A stretch of DNA of 33,532 nt from Candidatus Poribacteria bacterium (GTDB taxonomy: Bacteria; Poribacteria; WGA-4E; GCA-2687025), in assembly GCA_016866785.1 (NCBI GenBank), contig VGLH01000034.1:1-33532 (forward strand), in the 5' to 3' direction. Below, piece by piece: positions 1 through 8,475 of the stretch. Positions within the stretch are counted from its first letter, which is position 1. The number at the start of each line of letters is the position of its first letter. The translations under genes were made by a program, and so were the position numbers. A model generated the notes under the pieces. That model had not been told where the DNA came from and searched no databases. It worked only from the letters and a program-made list of their open reading frames with translations.

Positions 1-1
1 C

Positions 2-529
2 GATGGGCCCTTCCACGACCGCGACCATGACGGTCAGAGCCGCTACACGCTGGACGAGGTCATCGCCGAGCTCAAGGCGGATCGGATCGTCGTGGATGTC
101 GTCGGGCTCGATTACCTGCCCGTCAAGCAACTCGCCTGGGGCACGGGTGGGAGGTGGGTTCCGATCCCCGGCAAGGGATATCTGGAAGACATCGCCCTCC
201 CGCTGCCGGTGCGCTCGAATGCCGCGCTGGGGGTGCTCTCGACTCAAGGAGGCGTGCCGCGCGACGAGGTGCTGGTGTTCCTCCGACCGCCGGACATGCC
301 GCAATGGGTCGAGCTCCGCTGGCGCGTCCTGAGCCCTCGCGGAGAGCGCGTCACGCAGGAGCTCGTCGAGCGGCTCGACGTGCCGTCGGGCGAGGAGCGC
401 GTCGTCTTCCGACCCGCGCTGAATCCGTTGTGGTTCCGTGGGAACCCCGGCTACTATACTGCCATCTACCGAATCACCGACAGCCTGGGTAAGTCGAGCG
501 TGCTTCGGCGCGTGATGGACTACCGTTGA
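2..529 (+). CDS. C-terminal part of a vWA-domain protein (5' end outside window)
   Basis: The reading frame is open from the first bases of the window to the TGA at 527-529, so this is the last 175 residues of a longer protein. The first ~65 residues resemble the end of a von Willebrand A domain: a DGP loop, then a helix with TLDEVIAELKA, a strand (RIVVDVVGL), then LAWGTGGRWVPIP and YLEDI, which match the usual 'L..IA..TGGRYF.....L..I' ending of vWA domains. The remaining ~110 residues look like a beta-sandwich extension ending in VLRRVMDYR. Binding partners and localisation cannot be judged without the N-terminus. It ends 33 bases before argB and may be the preceding gene of the same transcript. 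The family call rests on a short motif and is moderate. Confidence 0.55.
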   Translation, partial: DGPFHDRDHDGQSRYTLDEVIAELKADRIVVDVVGLDYLPVKQLAWGTGGRWVPIPGKGYLEDIALPLPVRSNAALGVLSTQGGVPRDEVLVFLRPPDMPQWVELRWRVLSPRGERVTQELVERLDVPSGEERVVFRPALNPLWFRGNPGYYTAIYRITDSLGKSSVLRRVMDYR

Positions 530-562
530 TCCCTTCGTTGCCGTCAGGAGCCCAGGAGCACC

Positions 563-1474
563 ATGGCGAGCGTGCAGGCGCTTTCACAGCGAGCAGAGAT
601 GCTCATCGAGGCGCTGCCCTACATCCGCGAGTTCTACGGCAAGACCATCGTCGTCAAGTACGGTGGGCACGCGATGGTGGACGATGCCCTCAAGCGCGCC
701 GTCATGCACGACGTCGTCCTGATGAAGTACGTCGGCATCAAGCCGGTAGTTGTCCACGGCGGCGGGCCCCAGATCAGCGACCTGATGGCGCGCGTCGGGA
801 AAGAGTCCGAGTTCGTCAACGGGCTGCGCGTGACGGACGCGGATACCGTCAGTCTCGCCGAGATGGTGCTGGTCGGGACGATCAACAAAGACATCGTGTC
901 CCTGCTGAACCGCTCGGGCGGACGAGCCGTCGGATTGAGCGGCAAAGACGGCGATCTGCTCCGCGCCGAGAAACACTTGGCTCGCGTCTCGGACAGGGAC
1001 AAGGGCGATGTCGAAGTCGATATCGGCTTTGTCGGGCGCATCACGCGGATCAACCCGCAGATCATCCAGGTTCTGGAATCGCAAGGGTTCATCCCGGTGA
1101 TCGCTCCCATCGCCGTCGGTGACGATGGCGAGACCTACAACATCAACGCCGACACGGCTGCCGGGGAGATCGCCGCCGCTCTCCGCGCGGAGAAGCTGCT
1201 GATGCTGAGCGACGTGCGCGGCGTGTTCCGCGACCGGAACGACGAGGGCTCGCTCATTTCGACGATCCGGCTCGGGGAGGAGCCCGCGCTGCGGTCAGAG
1301 GGCATCTTCAGCAGCGGGATGATTCCCAAGATCGAGGCGTGCGTGACGGCTCTTCGGGGTGGCGTCCGGAAAGCCCATGTCATCGACGGACGAATCCCTC
1401 ACTCAATCCTTCTGGAGGTCTTCACCGACGGAGGCATCGGGACCCAGATCGTCCATGACGACCATCGAGCGTGA
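563..1474 (+). CDS. argB: Acetylglutamate kinase
   Basis: ArgB phosphorylates N-acetyl-L-glutamate with ATP, the second step of arginine biosynthesis, in the cytoplasm. The 303-residue product is the normal length for the family. Visible amino-acid-kinase motifs are VKYGGHAM (Lys32 and the glycine loop), [10 protein letters not shown] (residues 62-71, substrate/phosphate loop), LSGKDGDLL, and [15 protein letters not shown] near the ATP site. The ATG at 563 is preceded by an AGGAG in cccaggagcacc. The gene is followed at once by argD: its TGA (1472-1474) lies 11 bases before the argD ATG, so the two are certainly cotranscribed. I saw nothing unusual in the sequence; the N-terminal extension before the kinase core is short. 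I could not decide from the sequence whether it is arginine-inhibited. Confidence 0.97.
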   Translation: MASVQALSQRAEMLIEALPYIREFYGKTIVVKYGGHAMVDDALKRAVMHDVVLMKYVGIKPVVVHGGGPQISDLMARVGKESEFVNGLRVTDADTVSLAEMVLVGTINKDIVSLLNRSGGRAVGLSGKDGDLLRAEKHLARVSDRDKGDVEVDIGFVGRITRINPQIIQVLESQGFIPVIAPIAVGDDGETYNINADTAAGEIAAALRAEKLLMLSDVRGVFRDRNDEGSLISTIRLGEEPALRSEGIFSSGMIPKIEACVTALRGGVRKAHVIDGRIPHSILLEVFTDGGIGTQIVHDDHRA

Positions 1475-1485
1475 CGGGAGGAACC

Positions 1486-2679
1486 ATGTCCAACGCATCC
1501 ATCAAGGCGGAAGCCACACAGTTCATCGTGAACACGTACGGCGAGCGGTCGCTGGCGCTCGTGCGCGGCGAGGGCCCGTACGTATGGGATGCCGACGGGA
1601 ACCGTTACCTCGACTTCCTGGGCGGGATCGCCGTCAACGGCTTGGGACACTGCCATCCGGCGGTTGTCGCTGCCATCACGGAACAAGCCCGCACGCTCAT
1701 TCACTGCTCGAACCTGTACTACATCGAGCCCCAGGTTCGGCTCGCGAAGCTACTGGTGGAAAACTCATTCGCCGAGCAGTGCTTCTTCTGCAACAGCGGC
1801 GCGGAGGCGAACGAAGCGGCGATCAAGCTCGCCCGGAAGTACGCCAAGGACAGCGGCAAGAGCGGCAAGTTCGAGATCGTGACGATGAACCAGTCGTTCC
1901 ACGGGCGGACGCTCGCGGCGATCACGGCGACGGCGCAGCCGAAGTACCACAAGGGCTTCGAGCCGCTACCGTCTGGGTTCCGCTATGTGCCGTTCGATGA
2001 TCTAGACGCGGCGAAGGCTGCGATGGCCAGCAGCGTCTGTGCGGTTCTGGTGGAGCCGATTCAGTCGGAGGGCGGCGTCAACGTCGCGAGCCCAGGGTAT
2101 CTGGAAGGTCTCCGAAAGCTCTGCGACGCCAACGGCGCGCTCCTGATCTTCGACGAAGTTCAGACCTCGATGGGCAGGCTCGGAACGCTGTGGGGCTACG
2201 AATCGTTCGGCGTTGTTCCGGACGTGCTGACGATGGCGAAGTCCCTCGGCGGCGGCACGCCCATCGGAGCGCTGCTGTCCCGGCGCGACATCGCCGCCAG
2301 CTTCGGTCCCGGGACGCACGCATCGACCTTCGGTGGGAACCCGCTGGTGACGGCTGCCGCGCACGCTGCACTGACCACGGTTCTGAATGAGAACCTTCCA
2401 GCGCACGCTGCCAAGGTCGGCGCCTATCTGTCCGAGCGGATGGCGGCGCTCCGCGGCGAGTTCCCGTGCATCGTCGGGACACGCGGACGAGGGCTCCTGC
2501 AAGGTCTCGTCGTGAATGTCGATGCGAAGCCCATCGCGGCGAAGTGCATCGAGGAGGGGCTGCTGACGATCAGCACGAACGACAGCGTGCTTCGGTTCCT
2601 TCCGCCCCTGACGATCCAGCGTGAGCACGTTGACGAAGCCGTCGCCATCGTCCGAAGGGCTCTCAAGGCGAGTCAGTGA
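1486..2679 (+). CDS. argD: Acetylornithine aminotransferase (class III, PLP-dependent)
   Basis: ArgD transfers an amino group from glutamate to N-acetylglutamate semialdehyde to make N-acetylornithine. The 397-residue product shows the class III aminotransferase signature: NSGAEANEAAIK (from residue 103; phosphate-binding), FHGRT (138-142), IFDEVQT (221-227) and TMAKSLGGG, with the Schiff-base lysine at about 252. An earlier in-frame GTG at 1471 overlaps the end of argB, but the ATG at 1486 directly follows GGGAGGA at 1476-1482 and matches the usual N-terminus, so it was chosen. The stop codon overlaps the GTG start of the downstream HtrA protease. The family also includes ornithine and succinylornithine aminotransferases; adjacency to argB favours ArgD. 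Confidence 0.96.
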   Translation: MSNASIKAEATQFIVNTYGERSLALVRGEGPYVWDADGNRYLDFLGGIAVNGLGHCHPAVVAAITEQARTLIHCSNLYYIEPQVRLAKLLVENSFAEQCFFCNSGAEANEAAIKLARKYAKDSGKSGKFEIVTMNQSFHGRTLAAITATAQPKYHKGFEPLPSGFRYVPFDDLDAAKAAMASSVCAVLVEPIQSEGGVNVASPGYLEGLRKLCDANGALLIFDEVQTSMGRLGTLWGYESFGVVPDVLTMAKSLGGGTPIGALLSRRDIAASFGPGTHASTFGGNPLVTAAAHAALTTVLNENLPAHAAKVGAYLSERMAALRGEFPCIVGTRGRGLLQGLVVNVDAKPIAAKCIEEGLLTISTNDSVLRFLPPLTIQREHVDEAVAIVRRALKASQ

Positions 2680-4070
2680 AGCGGCGTCTCTCCCGATTCG
2701 CGGTAGCGCTCCTGTTGGTCGTGGGCTGCCAGCGCGGCGAGCCGCGCGCGGCGGAGGCACAGGCTCCGAGCTCCCCGCCTGCGGACTACGCGACGGCGCG
2801 GGGACCGCAGGCTACTCAGGATTTGGCTCAGTCCCGCGAGAACGCGATTGTGCGCGCCATCGAACGCGCGGGACCGGCGGTCGTCAACATCAGCTCGACG
2901 CAGGTCGTGCGCGTCGTGCGCGACCCGTTCTGGAGCTTCTTCTGGGGCGAGAGCCAGGTTCAGGAGCAGAAGCGCCAGAGCCTCGGTTCCGGTGTCATCT
3001 TCGATGCGGAGCACGGCTACGTCCTGACGAACGAGCACGTCATCGAAGACGCGACGTATGTCACCGTGCGGCTCCAGGACGGCAGGGAGTTCCGGGCTGA
3101 GATTCTCGGCGAAGACCCGATTGCGGACCTGGCTGTCCTGAAGATCGACGGTGAAGACCTCCCGGCGTGTCTGTTCGGCACGTCCGACGACCTTCGCATC
3201 GGCGAATGGGCGATTGCCATCGGCAACCCATTCGGACAACTGGTTCGAGACCTGAAACCCTCTGTGACCGTCGGCGTCATCAGCGCGACCAACCGCGTCG
3301 TGCAGGTGGGCAACCGCACGTACTCGAACTTGATCCAGACGGACGCCGCCGTGAATCCGGGCAACAGCGGGGGTCCGCTCGTCAACGCCGCCGGCGAGGT
3401 GATCGGCATCAACACGTTCATTCTCAGCGAGAGTGGCGGTTCCCATGGTGTGAACTTCGCCCATGCGATCTCGCTGGCGAAGCGCGTGATCGACCGCATC
3501 CTCGAGAACGGCGGCGTCGAGGAACCCTGGGTTGGGATGCAGTACCGCGAAGTGACGCCCCAGATCGCGGAACAGATTGGGGCGTCCGTGCGCGAGGGCG
3601 TGATCGTCACTCGCGTCGAGCGTGGCGGGCCCGCCGACAAAGCGGGCTTGCGAGAGAACGACATCATCACCCAGGTGAACGGTCAGAAGGTCTACAGCAC
3701 GGTCGATACGTACAGCATCATCCGTCTGGTTCGGAGCGGAGAGCGGATCGAGCTGACGCGCGTTCGTGGCGACGTATCCGGCACGGTGCGGATGACCGCG
3801 GAGGTGCTCCCTGGGTACGAGTTCTACGGCACGGTCGTCCGCGACACGTCCGAGGTAAGAGGAGTCGTCGTGCGGAGCGTTCAATCAGGAAGCGTGTTCG
3901 CGCGCGTGCTCCGCCCTGGGGATCGGATCATCGGGGTCGGGAACCGGCGCGTGGACACGGTCGAGGAGCTCCGAGGGATCGCGCGCCAGATCCGCTCCGG
4001 GTATGATGTCACGATCACATTCGAACGCCGAAACCAGCAGCATCAGTACACGTTTCGCGCATCAGACTAG
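2676..4070 (+). CDS. HtrA/DegP-type serine protease, predicted lipoprotein, two PDZ domains
   Basis: This is an envelope quality-control protease of the trypsin-like HtrA family. The GTG start overlaps the argD stop (GTGA). The N-terminus is basic, then hydrophobic, and ends in LLVVGC, a lipobox with the lipidation Cys at residue 18, so the protein is probably lipid-anchored, unlike periplasmic E. coli DegP. The catalytic triad is visible as His121 (TNEHVIED), Asp151 (IADLAVLKI) and Ser231 (PGNSGGPL). PDZ1 runs from about residue 285 to 365 (GVIVTRVERGGPADKAGL), and PDZ2 from about 385 to 464, shorter and more divergent. The total of 464 residues is typical for the family. Placement in an arg operon is unusual and may simply reflect dense packing. 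Protease identity is firm; the specific DegP/DegQ/DegS subtype is not. Confidence 0.93.
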   Translation: MKRRLSRFAVALLLVVGCQRGEPRAAEAQAPSSPPADYATARGPQATQDLAQSRENAIVRAIERAGPAVVNISSTQVVRVVRDPFWSFFWGESQVQEQKRQSLGSGVIFDAEHGYVLTNEHVIEDATYVTVRLQDGREFRAEILGEDPIADLAVLKIDGEDLPACLFGTSDDLRIGEWAIAIGNPFGQLVRDLKPSVTVGVISATNRVVQVGNRTYSNLIQTDAAVNPGNSGGPLVNAAGEVIGINTFILSESGGSHGVNFAHAISLAKRVIDRILENGGVEEPWVGMQYREVTPQIAEQIGASVREGVIVTRVERGGPADKAGLRENDIITQVNGQKVYSTVDTYSIIRLVRSGERIELTRVRGDVSGTVRMTAEVLPGYEFYGTVVRDTSEVRGVVVRSVQSGSVFARVLRPGDRIIGVGNRRVDTVEELRGIARQIRSGYDVTITFERRNQQHQYTFRASD

Positions 4071-4084
4071 CGGAGCAGATCCGA

Positions 4085-4101
4085 TGCGGCTCAACGCCGC
4101 A
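4085..4101 (+). terminator. Stem-loop 3' of the HtrA gene
   Basis: A perfect 6-bp inverted repeat, TGCGGC / GCCGCA, has the 5-base loop TCAAC and lies 15 bases after the protease stop codon. No T-run follows, so it is at best a weak or Rho-assisted terminator or an mRNA end stabiliser. The next gene starts 38 bases later, so read-through is likely. Confidence 0.3.
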
Positions 4102-4138
4102 GGTCGATAGAGTTCCAGCGTCTGGAGGGCAACGCGCC

Positions 4139-4858
4139 ATGAAGCCGGTCTACATCCTCGTGGTCGTCGCGATCGCGGCGGTGATCGTCGTCTGGTATCG
4201 GCTGGCGCAGCCGGAGCCGATCGTCCCAGACACGGACAGCCTGAGCATGCAGTACAATGTCGCCAAGGAGACGGCGGACCTGTTGTTGGAGCGCGCTCGG
4301 CGGGACGGCAACTACGCCAGCGCCATCGAAGGCTACAAGCAGGCGCTGTCGCTGAGACCCGACAACGCCGAAGCGCACAACGATCTGGGCGCCACGTACT
4401 ACGAGATCGCGCTGGCGAGGATGGCGAACCCCATCGAAGAGGACTTGCGCGAGTACAGCCCGAATGTGCGCGACACGATCGACTACATGAAGGGCAAGAT
4501 GGCGGAGATGCCGTCCGGCAAGTTCTCCTGGACCATCTCGGAACCGACACTGCGGCTGCTGGATACTCACCTCGGCGCGCGTTCCGATCTGCTCTACTAC
4601 TCGCGTCCCGACGGAAGCGCCTACGAGGTGATCATCATCTGCGGCGACACGGCATCGTCCCTGCGCGATGCCGAAGTGGAGTTCCGGCGAGCCATCGACC
4701 TCAAGCCGCAGTACGCTCCCTCCTACCGGAACCTAGGCGCCCTCTACGTGACGCGCGGGAACCGGAAGGACGCGCTCGTCTACTTCAAGGAAGCGCTCCG
4801 TCTGGAGCCCCAGGACCGCGACCTGGCGACCTACATCGAGCAGCTCACTCGCCTCTGA
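4139..4858 (+). CDS. Membrane-anchored TPR-repeat protein
   Basis: The 239-residue product has one N-terminal transmembrane segment (about residues 5-20, YILVVVAIAAVIVVWY) and a soluble remainder that probably faces the periplasm. Two regions match tetratricopeptide repeats. The first is near residues 58-95 (NYASAIEGYKQAL, then AEAHNDLGATYYEIA). The second is near 183-232 (AEVEFRRAIDLKP, YAPSYRNLGALYV, ALVYFKEALRLEP). Between them lies a ~90-residue segment with no recognised motif. TPRs mediate protein-protein contacts; no enzymatic residues are evident. A GGAGGG about 10 bases upstream of the ATG supports the start. It follows the HtrA gene by 68 bases in the same direction, so a role in envelope assembly or protease partnering is possible but only inferred. 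Confidence 0.8.
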   Translation: MKPVYILVVVAIAAVIVVWYRLAQPEPIVPDTDSLSMQYNVAKETADLLLERARRDGNYASAIEGYKQALSLRPDNAEAHNDLGATYYEIALARMANPIEEDLREYSPNVRDTIDYMKGKMAEMPSGKFSWTISEPTLRLLDTHLGARSDLLYYSRPDGSAYEVIIICGDTASSLRDAEVEFRRAIDLKPQYAPSYRNLGALYVTRGNRKDALVYFKEALRLEPQDRDLATYIEQLTRL

Positions 4859-4915
4859 CGATCTCCACGCTGGTGGAGTTGCGGCACTATCTCCGGGAAT
4901 GACGGTTTGCGTTCG

Positions 4916-5905
4916 ATGTCCAGCACGCAAGAGGGCGCTAACGTCGCCTCGCGGGGTCTGCCAGTGTGGATGGCTGCCGGCTCGTGGCGGAAGCCCGGCG
5001 TCAAGGAGCTCTTTCTCGACGCCGCCAGATTCGTCGTGTCGAGACCCGCGACGTTCGCGCTGCCCGCCGTCGTGACATGCATCGTCAGTGGCGTCGGAGG
5101 CGTTGGGCTGGCGCTGGCAGGCAGGAACTTCTACCCGTCGGCTCCGCTCGCCGCGACGGTATCCGCTGGCGCATCGTCGGCGTTCCTCATCGCGTTGCTT
5201 CTCACGCCTTACGTCGGGTCGTCTGCCATGTCCGCTGCGCTCAGCCTGTGGGGTGGCGCGCGCGTCCATTTCGAGCGGATCCGCTGGTACCGTCTTCTGG
5301 GCACGACCCTCTACCTCGCCATCCCGGTAACGCTGCTGACGAAGCTCTTTCCTCCGGGGATGGTCGCGATCCCGTTCTACATCTGGTGGGCGTTCGCGCC
5401 GTATGTGGTTCTGCTCGAGGGCGACGGCGGGCGAACGGCGCTTCGTCGGAGCCGAATGCTCTCGGTCGGGGAGTTCTCCGCGACGGCGCTTCCCGTGGCG
5501 CTGTCGCTGGCGGTATTCTATGCGGGGCTGATCGCGGCGTCGCGGTTGGTGCCGCAGCACCCAGCCGGGTTCCTGCCGTCGGACAGCGGGGGATACCAAC
5601 GCACGCTGGCTGAAGGCGAGAAGTACGACCCGACGACGCGCATCCTCACGCATCCCGACGGGAAGGCATCGACCGTTCCGGCGGACGCAACCTACGACGC
5701 AGAGACCCGAACGCTGCACGTCGCGCCGCCTCCCGAAGTTGCCGTGACGGTCGCGCTGACGTGGGTCGGGGTTCCCTGGTTGCTGGCGATGCTCTTGGAG
5801 CCCATTCGGTGGACGGTTCTCGCGTGGGTCTACCTGAACCTGCGGATTCGCCGGGAAGGTCTGACGCCCGCCGAAGCGTTCGACGAGTTGCGACGCGATA
5901 CGTGA
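4916..5905 (+). CDS. Polytopic integral membrane protein, GPDPase-membrane-domain-like
   Basis: The 329-residue product has five to six hydrophobic segments. They lie at about 40-68 (ATFALPAVVTCIVSG), 82-110, 130-150 (TTLYLAIPVTLLTKLF), 153-172 (IPFYIWWAFAPYVVLLEG), 190-215 and 285-315. A soluble loop of about 60 residues, rich in charged and Thr residues, sits before the last one. The ending VLAWVYLNLRIRREGLTPAEAFDELRR recalls the 'YYDLRVRKEGFDLE' tail of membrane proteins related to the glycerophosphodiester phosphodiesterase membrane domain. No catalytic residues were recognised. An alternative TTG start exists at 4907; the ATG at 4916 was preferred, though neither has a clear Shine-Dalgarno sequence. 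The function is unknown. Confidence 0.75.
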   Translation: MSSTQEGANVASRGLPVWMAAGSWRKPGVKELFLDAARFVVSRPATFALPAVVTCIVSGVGGVGLALAGRNFYPSAPLAATVSAGASSAFLIALLLTPYVGSSAMSAALSLWGGARVHFERIRWYRLLGTTLYLAIPVTLLTKLFPPGMVAIPFYIWWAFAPYVVLLEGDGGRTALRRSRMLSVGEFSATALPVALSLAVFYAGLIAASRLVPQHPAGFLPSDSGGYQRTLAEGEKYDPTTRILTHPDGKASTVPADATYDAETRTLHVAPPPEVAVTVALTWVGVPWLLAMLLEPIRWTVLAWVYLNLRIRREGLTPAEAFDELRRDT

Positions 5906-5933
5906 CGATCGGTTCCCCACGGTGCGAGGGCGC

Positions 5934-6872
5934 ATGGCTAAGACCGGCATCGTCTATCACGACGACTACCTGCTCCATGACACGGGGTTTGGGCATCCGG
6001 AGCGCCGACAGCGGCTGGAGGCGATCTGGGAGGTGCTTCCTTCCAGTTCCGTGGGCGGCAAACTGGTCAGGATTGTGGCGCGACCGGCGTTGCCCGACGA
6101 GCTCGCATACATCCACTCGGCGAGCCACATCGCCGACATCCGCAAGATTTCGGAGCGAGGAGGCGGGCTCCTCGATTACGACACGCCCATCGATTCCCGG
6201 TCGTACGAGATCGCCCTCCTGTCGGTCGGAGGGGTGTTGTCCGCTGTGGATGCGGTGTTAGGCGGCGAGGTCGATTCCTGCTTCGCGTGCGTGCGCCCGC
6301 CGGGTCACCACGCGACGCCGTCGCGCGGCATGGGGTTCTGTCTGTTCAACAACGTCGCCATCGCGGCGCGCCACGCGCAGAGGCGGCATGGCATCGACCG
6401 CGTGCTCATCGTGGACTGGGACGTGCATCACGGCAACGGCACGCAGGACGCCTTCTACTCGGACGGCTCCGTGTTCTTCTTCTCCGTTCACCAGCACCCG
6501 CTCTATCCGGGAACCGGGATGGCGCAAGAGCGAGGCGATGGCGACGGTTTCGGCGCGACACTGAACGCCCCGCTTCCGGCTCGAAGCGGCGACGAGGACT
6601 ACGTCGCCGTATTCTGGTCGCGTCTCGTTCCCGCCGCGCGGGAGTTCCAGCCGGAGCTCATCCTGATCTCCGCTGGTTTCGATGCCCACGAAGCGGACCC
6701 GTTGGGCGGGATGCGCGTCACGACGCATGGCTTCGGAGCGCTGACGTCCATCGTACGAGAGCTTGCGGACGAGCTCTGCGGCGGACGGATCGTGTCGTCG
6801 CTGGAAGGCGGCTACAGCCTGGACGGGCTGTCATCGTCGGTCGTCGAGCACTTGGCGCGGCTTTCTGAGTGA
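5934..6872 (+). CDS. Class II histone-deacetylase-like zinc amidohydrolase
   Basis: This is a member of the arginase/deacetylase fold family that includes acetoin-utilisation AcuC, acetylpolyamine amidohydrolases and class II HDACs. Such enzymes remove acetyl groups from lysines or polyamines. The 312-residue product shows the full active site: GHPER (20-24), RPPGHHA (121-127, the catalytic His pair), DWDVHHGNGTQ (161-171; Asp163 and His165 zinc ligands), SAGFDAHEADPLGG (246-259; Asp250 third zinc ligand) and LEGGYSLDGL with the transition-state Tyr at 294. A GTG at 5922 is in frame, but GAGGG just before the ATG at 5934, and the usual N-terminus (KTGIVYHDDYLLHD), favour the ATG. It follows the membrane protein by 28 bases. 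The substrate cannot be told from sequence; no acetyl-CoA synthetase is nearby. Confidence 0.94.
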   Translation: MAKTGIVYHDDYLLHDTGFGHPERRQRLEAIWEVLPSSSVGGKLVRIVARPALPDELAYIHSASHIADIRKISERGGGLLDYDTPIDSRSYEIALLSVGGVLSAVDAVLGGEVDSCFACVRPPGHHATPSRGMGFCLFNNVAIAARHAQRRHGIDRVLIVDWDVHHGNGTQDAFYSDGSVFFFSVHQHPLYPGTGMAQERGDGDGFGATLNAPLPARSGDEDYVAVFWSRLVPAAREFQPELILISAGFDAHEADPLGGMRVTTHGFGALTSIVRELADELCGGRIVSSLEGGYSLDGLSSSVVEHLARLSE

Positions 6873-6894
6873 GCGCGGCGACTGAGGCAATGCC

Positions 6895-7227
6895 ATGGAC
6901 CCACTCGTCTCCGAGCGGATGGACGAACTGCGCGTGATCTGCCGCCGTCGTGCGGTGCGACGCCTCTGGCTCTTCGGTTCTGTCGTCACCGGTGGCTTCG
7001 ACCAGGATCGCAGCGATGTCGATGCGCTCGTCGAGTTCCGTCGTGTCCCGCTACACACACGAGCGGAATCCTACTTCGGGCTGTGGAGCGATCTTCAGCG
7101 ACTGTTCGAGCGTCGCGTCGACCTGGTCGAAGACGCCGCCATCCAGAACCCCTATTTCAGGCGAGCCGTCGACAGCGAACGGGTCATCGTCTATGACGCG
7201 GAAGACGCCGCGCCTTCACTTGCATGA
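6895..7227 (+). CDS. mntA: MntA-type minimal nucleotidyltransferase antitoxin
   Basis: The 110-residue protein has the minimal nucleotidyltransferase signature: LWLFGSVVTG (Gly28-Ser29) followed by SDVDALVEF (Asp41, Asp43), the GSx10DxD metal-binding motif. In characterised HepT/MntA pairs the MNT protein acts as antitoxin by adding AMP to a Tyr next to the HEPN active site. A GAGG lies 11 bases upstream of the ATG. The 3' end overlaps the downstream HEPN gene by 35 bases in another frame, which implies translational coupling. The distal part is acidic and helical (VDLVEDAAI). The function is assigned from family knowledge and gene pairing; activity in this organism is an inference. Confidence 0.88.
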   Translation: MDPLVSERMDELRVICRRRAVRRLWLFGSVVTGGFDQDRSDVDALVEFRRVPLHTRAESYFGLWSDLQRLFERRVDLVEDAAIQNPYFRRAVDSERVIVYDAEDAAPSLA

Positions 7228-7546
7228 TGTCCTCGAAGCGTGCCTCGCCATCGAGCGATTCGTCGCAGGACGAACGCTACATGTTTACCTGTCCGACGAA
7301 GTGTTGCGTGCAGCCGTCGAGCGCAAGTGCACAATCATCGGTGAGGCGCTGAACCAGGCGTTGCGTATGGATCCCTCTCTCGCTCAGCGCATCTCGCAGA
7401 CCGACAAGATCATCGGGTTCCGCCACCGACTAATCCACGGGTACGGTGAAGTCCGGGACGACATCGTTTGGGATACGGTCATCCACGACACGCCGATTCT
7501 GACCGCAGAGATCGAAGCGTTGCTCCATGCCGACGAGAACCGATGA
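7193..7546 (+). CDS. hepT: HepT-type HEPN ribonuclease toxin
   Basis: The 117-residue product begins MTRKTPRLHLHDVLEA and is all-alpha by appearance. It carries the HEPN catalytic motif R-x4-H-x-Y as RHRLIHGY: Arg77, His82 and Tyr84. In studied systems the Arg and His cut RNA, and the Tyr is the residue AMPylated by MntA. The LIHGY context and the following DIVWDTV are typical of the DUF86/HepT family. The ATG at 7193 lies inside mntA; earlier starts in this frame give an N-terminus that does not look like HEPN, so it was chosen. The order antitoxin then toxin with overlap is common for this module. Length and motif are intact, so it is probably functional. Confidence 0.88.
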   Translation: MTRKTPRLHLHDVLEACLAIERFVAGRTLHVYLSDEVLRAAVERKCTIIGEALNQALRMDPSLAQRISQTDKIIGFRHRLIHGYGEVRDDIVWDTVIHDTPILTAEIEALLHADENR

Positions 7547-7704
7547 GAGTACCAGCGGTGTGGCGGCTCGCTGATCTGGTCGTCGCTGGAAACGTAGTAC
7601 TCGATCCGACTGCCGGTCATGGAGTCGTTGGGCTCAGCCTTATGACACCACGCACGCTGCAGCCCTGAGCGGGGAGACCTCCACTGAGAACCGATTGCCT
7701 CAGC

Positions 7705-8475
7705 GTGATCGTAGCCAAAGAGCCCGTCGCACCGGGTCACTACCGGATGCGCTTGACGTGTGACTGGGAGTCCGCCGAGCCCGGACAGTTCCTCCATCTC
7801 TGGCTGCCGGAATGCCGCGATCCACTGCTCCGTCGCCCCTACACCGTCTACCGGCTGCGCGACGGACACCTCGACATCCTGTTCCAGGTCGTCGGCGAGG
7901 GTACGGCGCTGCTCGCCGAGCGATCGCCGGGCGACGTCGTGCGCGTTCTGGGCCCGTTGGGCAACGGGTTCTCGATGCCTCCCGCCGGTTCCACCCCGTA
8001 CGTCGTCGGCGGCGGGGTTGGGATGGCGTCGCTCCATCTGCTGGTCGAGCGCCTGATCGAGGGCGGCTTCTCGCCTCGCGTGCTGATCGGGGCGCGGAGC
8101 ACCGGCTACGTACTGTGCCGGGACGATCTCGACGCGTTGGGCGTAACGCCCGATATCTCGACGAATGACGGGAGCGAGGGCTACCACGGGTTCGTGACGG
8201 ACCTGCTCCAGACTCGGTTGGAACGCGATCCCGCTGGCTCGCCGGTCATCTACACTTGCGGGCCCACGCCGATGATGGCAGCCGTCGCCAAGATCGCTGC
8301 GCAACGCGAGATCGACTGTCAGGTCGCCCTTGAGAACCGGATGGGCTGCGCCCTGGGCGTTTGTCTCGGATGCGTCGTTCCGATTCGATCCGAAAGCGGC
8401 GTCGGCTACCAGCGCGTCTGCACCGAGGGTCCCGTCTTCGACGCCCGGACCGTCGAGTGGGGGTACCGCGTATGA
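7705..8475 (+). CDS. pyrK: Dihydroorotate dehydrogenase electron-transfer subunit
   Basis: PyrK passes electrons from the PyrD type 1B catalytic subunit to NAD+ through FAD and a [2Fe-2S] cluster. The ~256-residue product shows the ferredoxin-reductase-like layout: RRPYT (43-47, FAD binding), LGPLGNGF (82-89), [11 protein letters not shown] (NAD-side glycine loop), YTCGP (183-187), and the cluster Cys residues 215, 220, 223 and 239 (CALGVCLGC and RVCTEGPVF). The start is uncertain. GTG at 7705 has no nearby Shine-Dalgarno, whereas CTG at 7684, in frame, lies 7 bases after GGGGAG (7671-7676) and would add seven residues. The stop overlaps the pyrD ATG (ATGA), so the two subunits are translationally coupled. 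Confidence 0.93.
   Translation: MIVAKEPVAPGHYRMRLTCDWESAEPGQFLHLWLPECRDPLLRRPYTVYRLRDGHLDILFQVVGEGTALLAERSPGDVVRVLGPLGNGFSMPPAGSTPYVVGGGVGMASLHLLVERLIEGGFSPRVLIGARSTGYVLCRDDLDALGVTPDISTNDGSEGYHGFVTDLLQTRLERDPAGSPVIYTCGPTPMMAAVAKIAAQREIDCQVALENRMGCALGVCLGCVVPIRSESGVGYQRVCTEGPVFDARTVEWGYRV

Noticed and set aside
2673-3884. 403-codon minus-strand frame opposite the HtrA gene.
   Set aside because: Asp/Val/Arg-rich antisense artefact; the opposite strand has a complete catalytic triad and PDZ domains.
7543-7668. 41-codon frame starting ATGA-style at the hepT stop (MRVPAVWRLADLVVAG..., containing LDPTAGHGVVGL).
   Set aside because: Overlap looks coupled, but no family match, too short, and it lies in front of the pyrK ribosome site; probably chance.
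7384-8304. Long open frame on the minus strand opposite pyrK and hepT.
   Set aside because: Low-complexity Arg/His/Gln-rich product and exact opposition to clear genes; typical shadow frame in GC-rich DNA.
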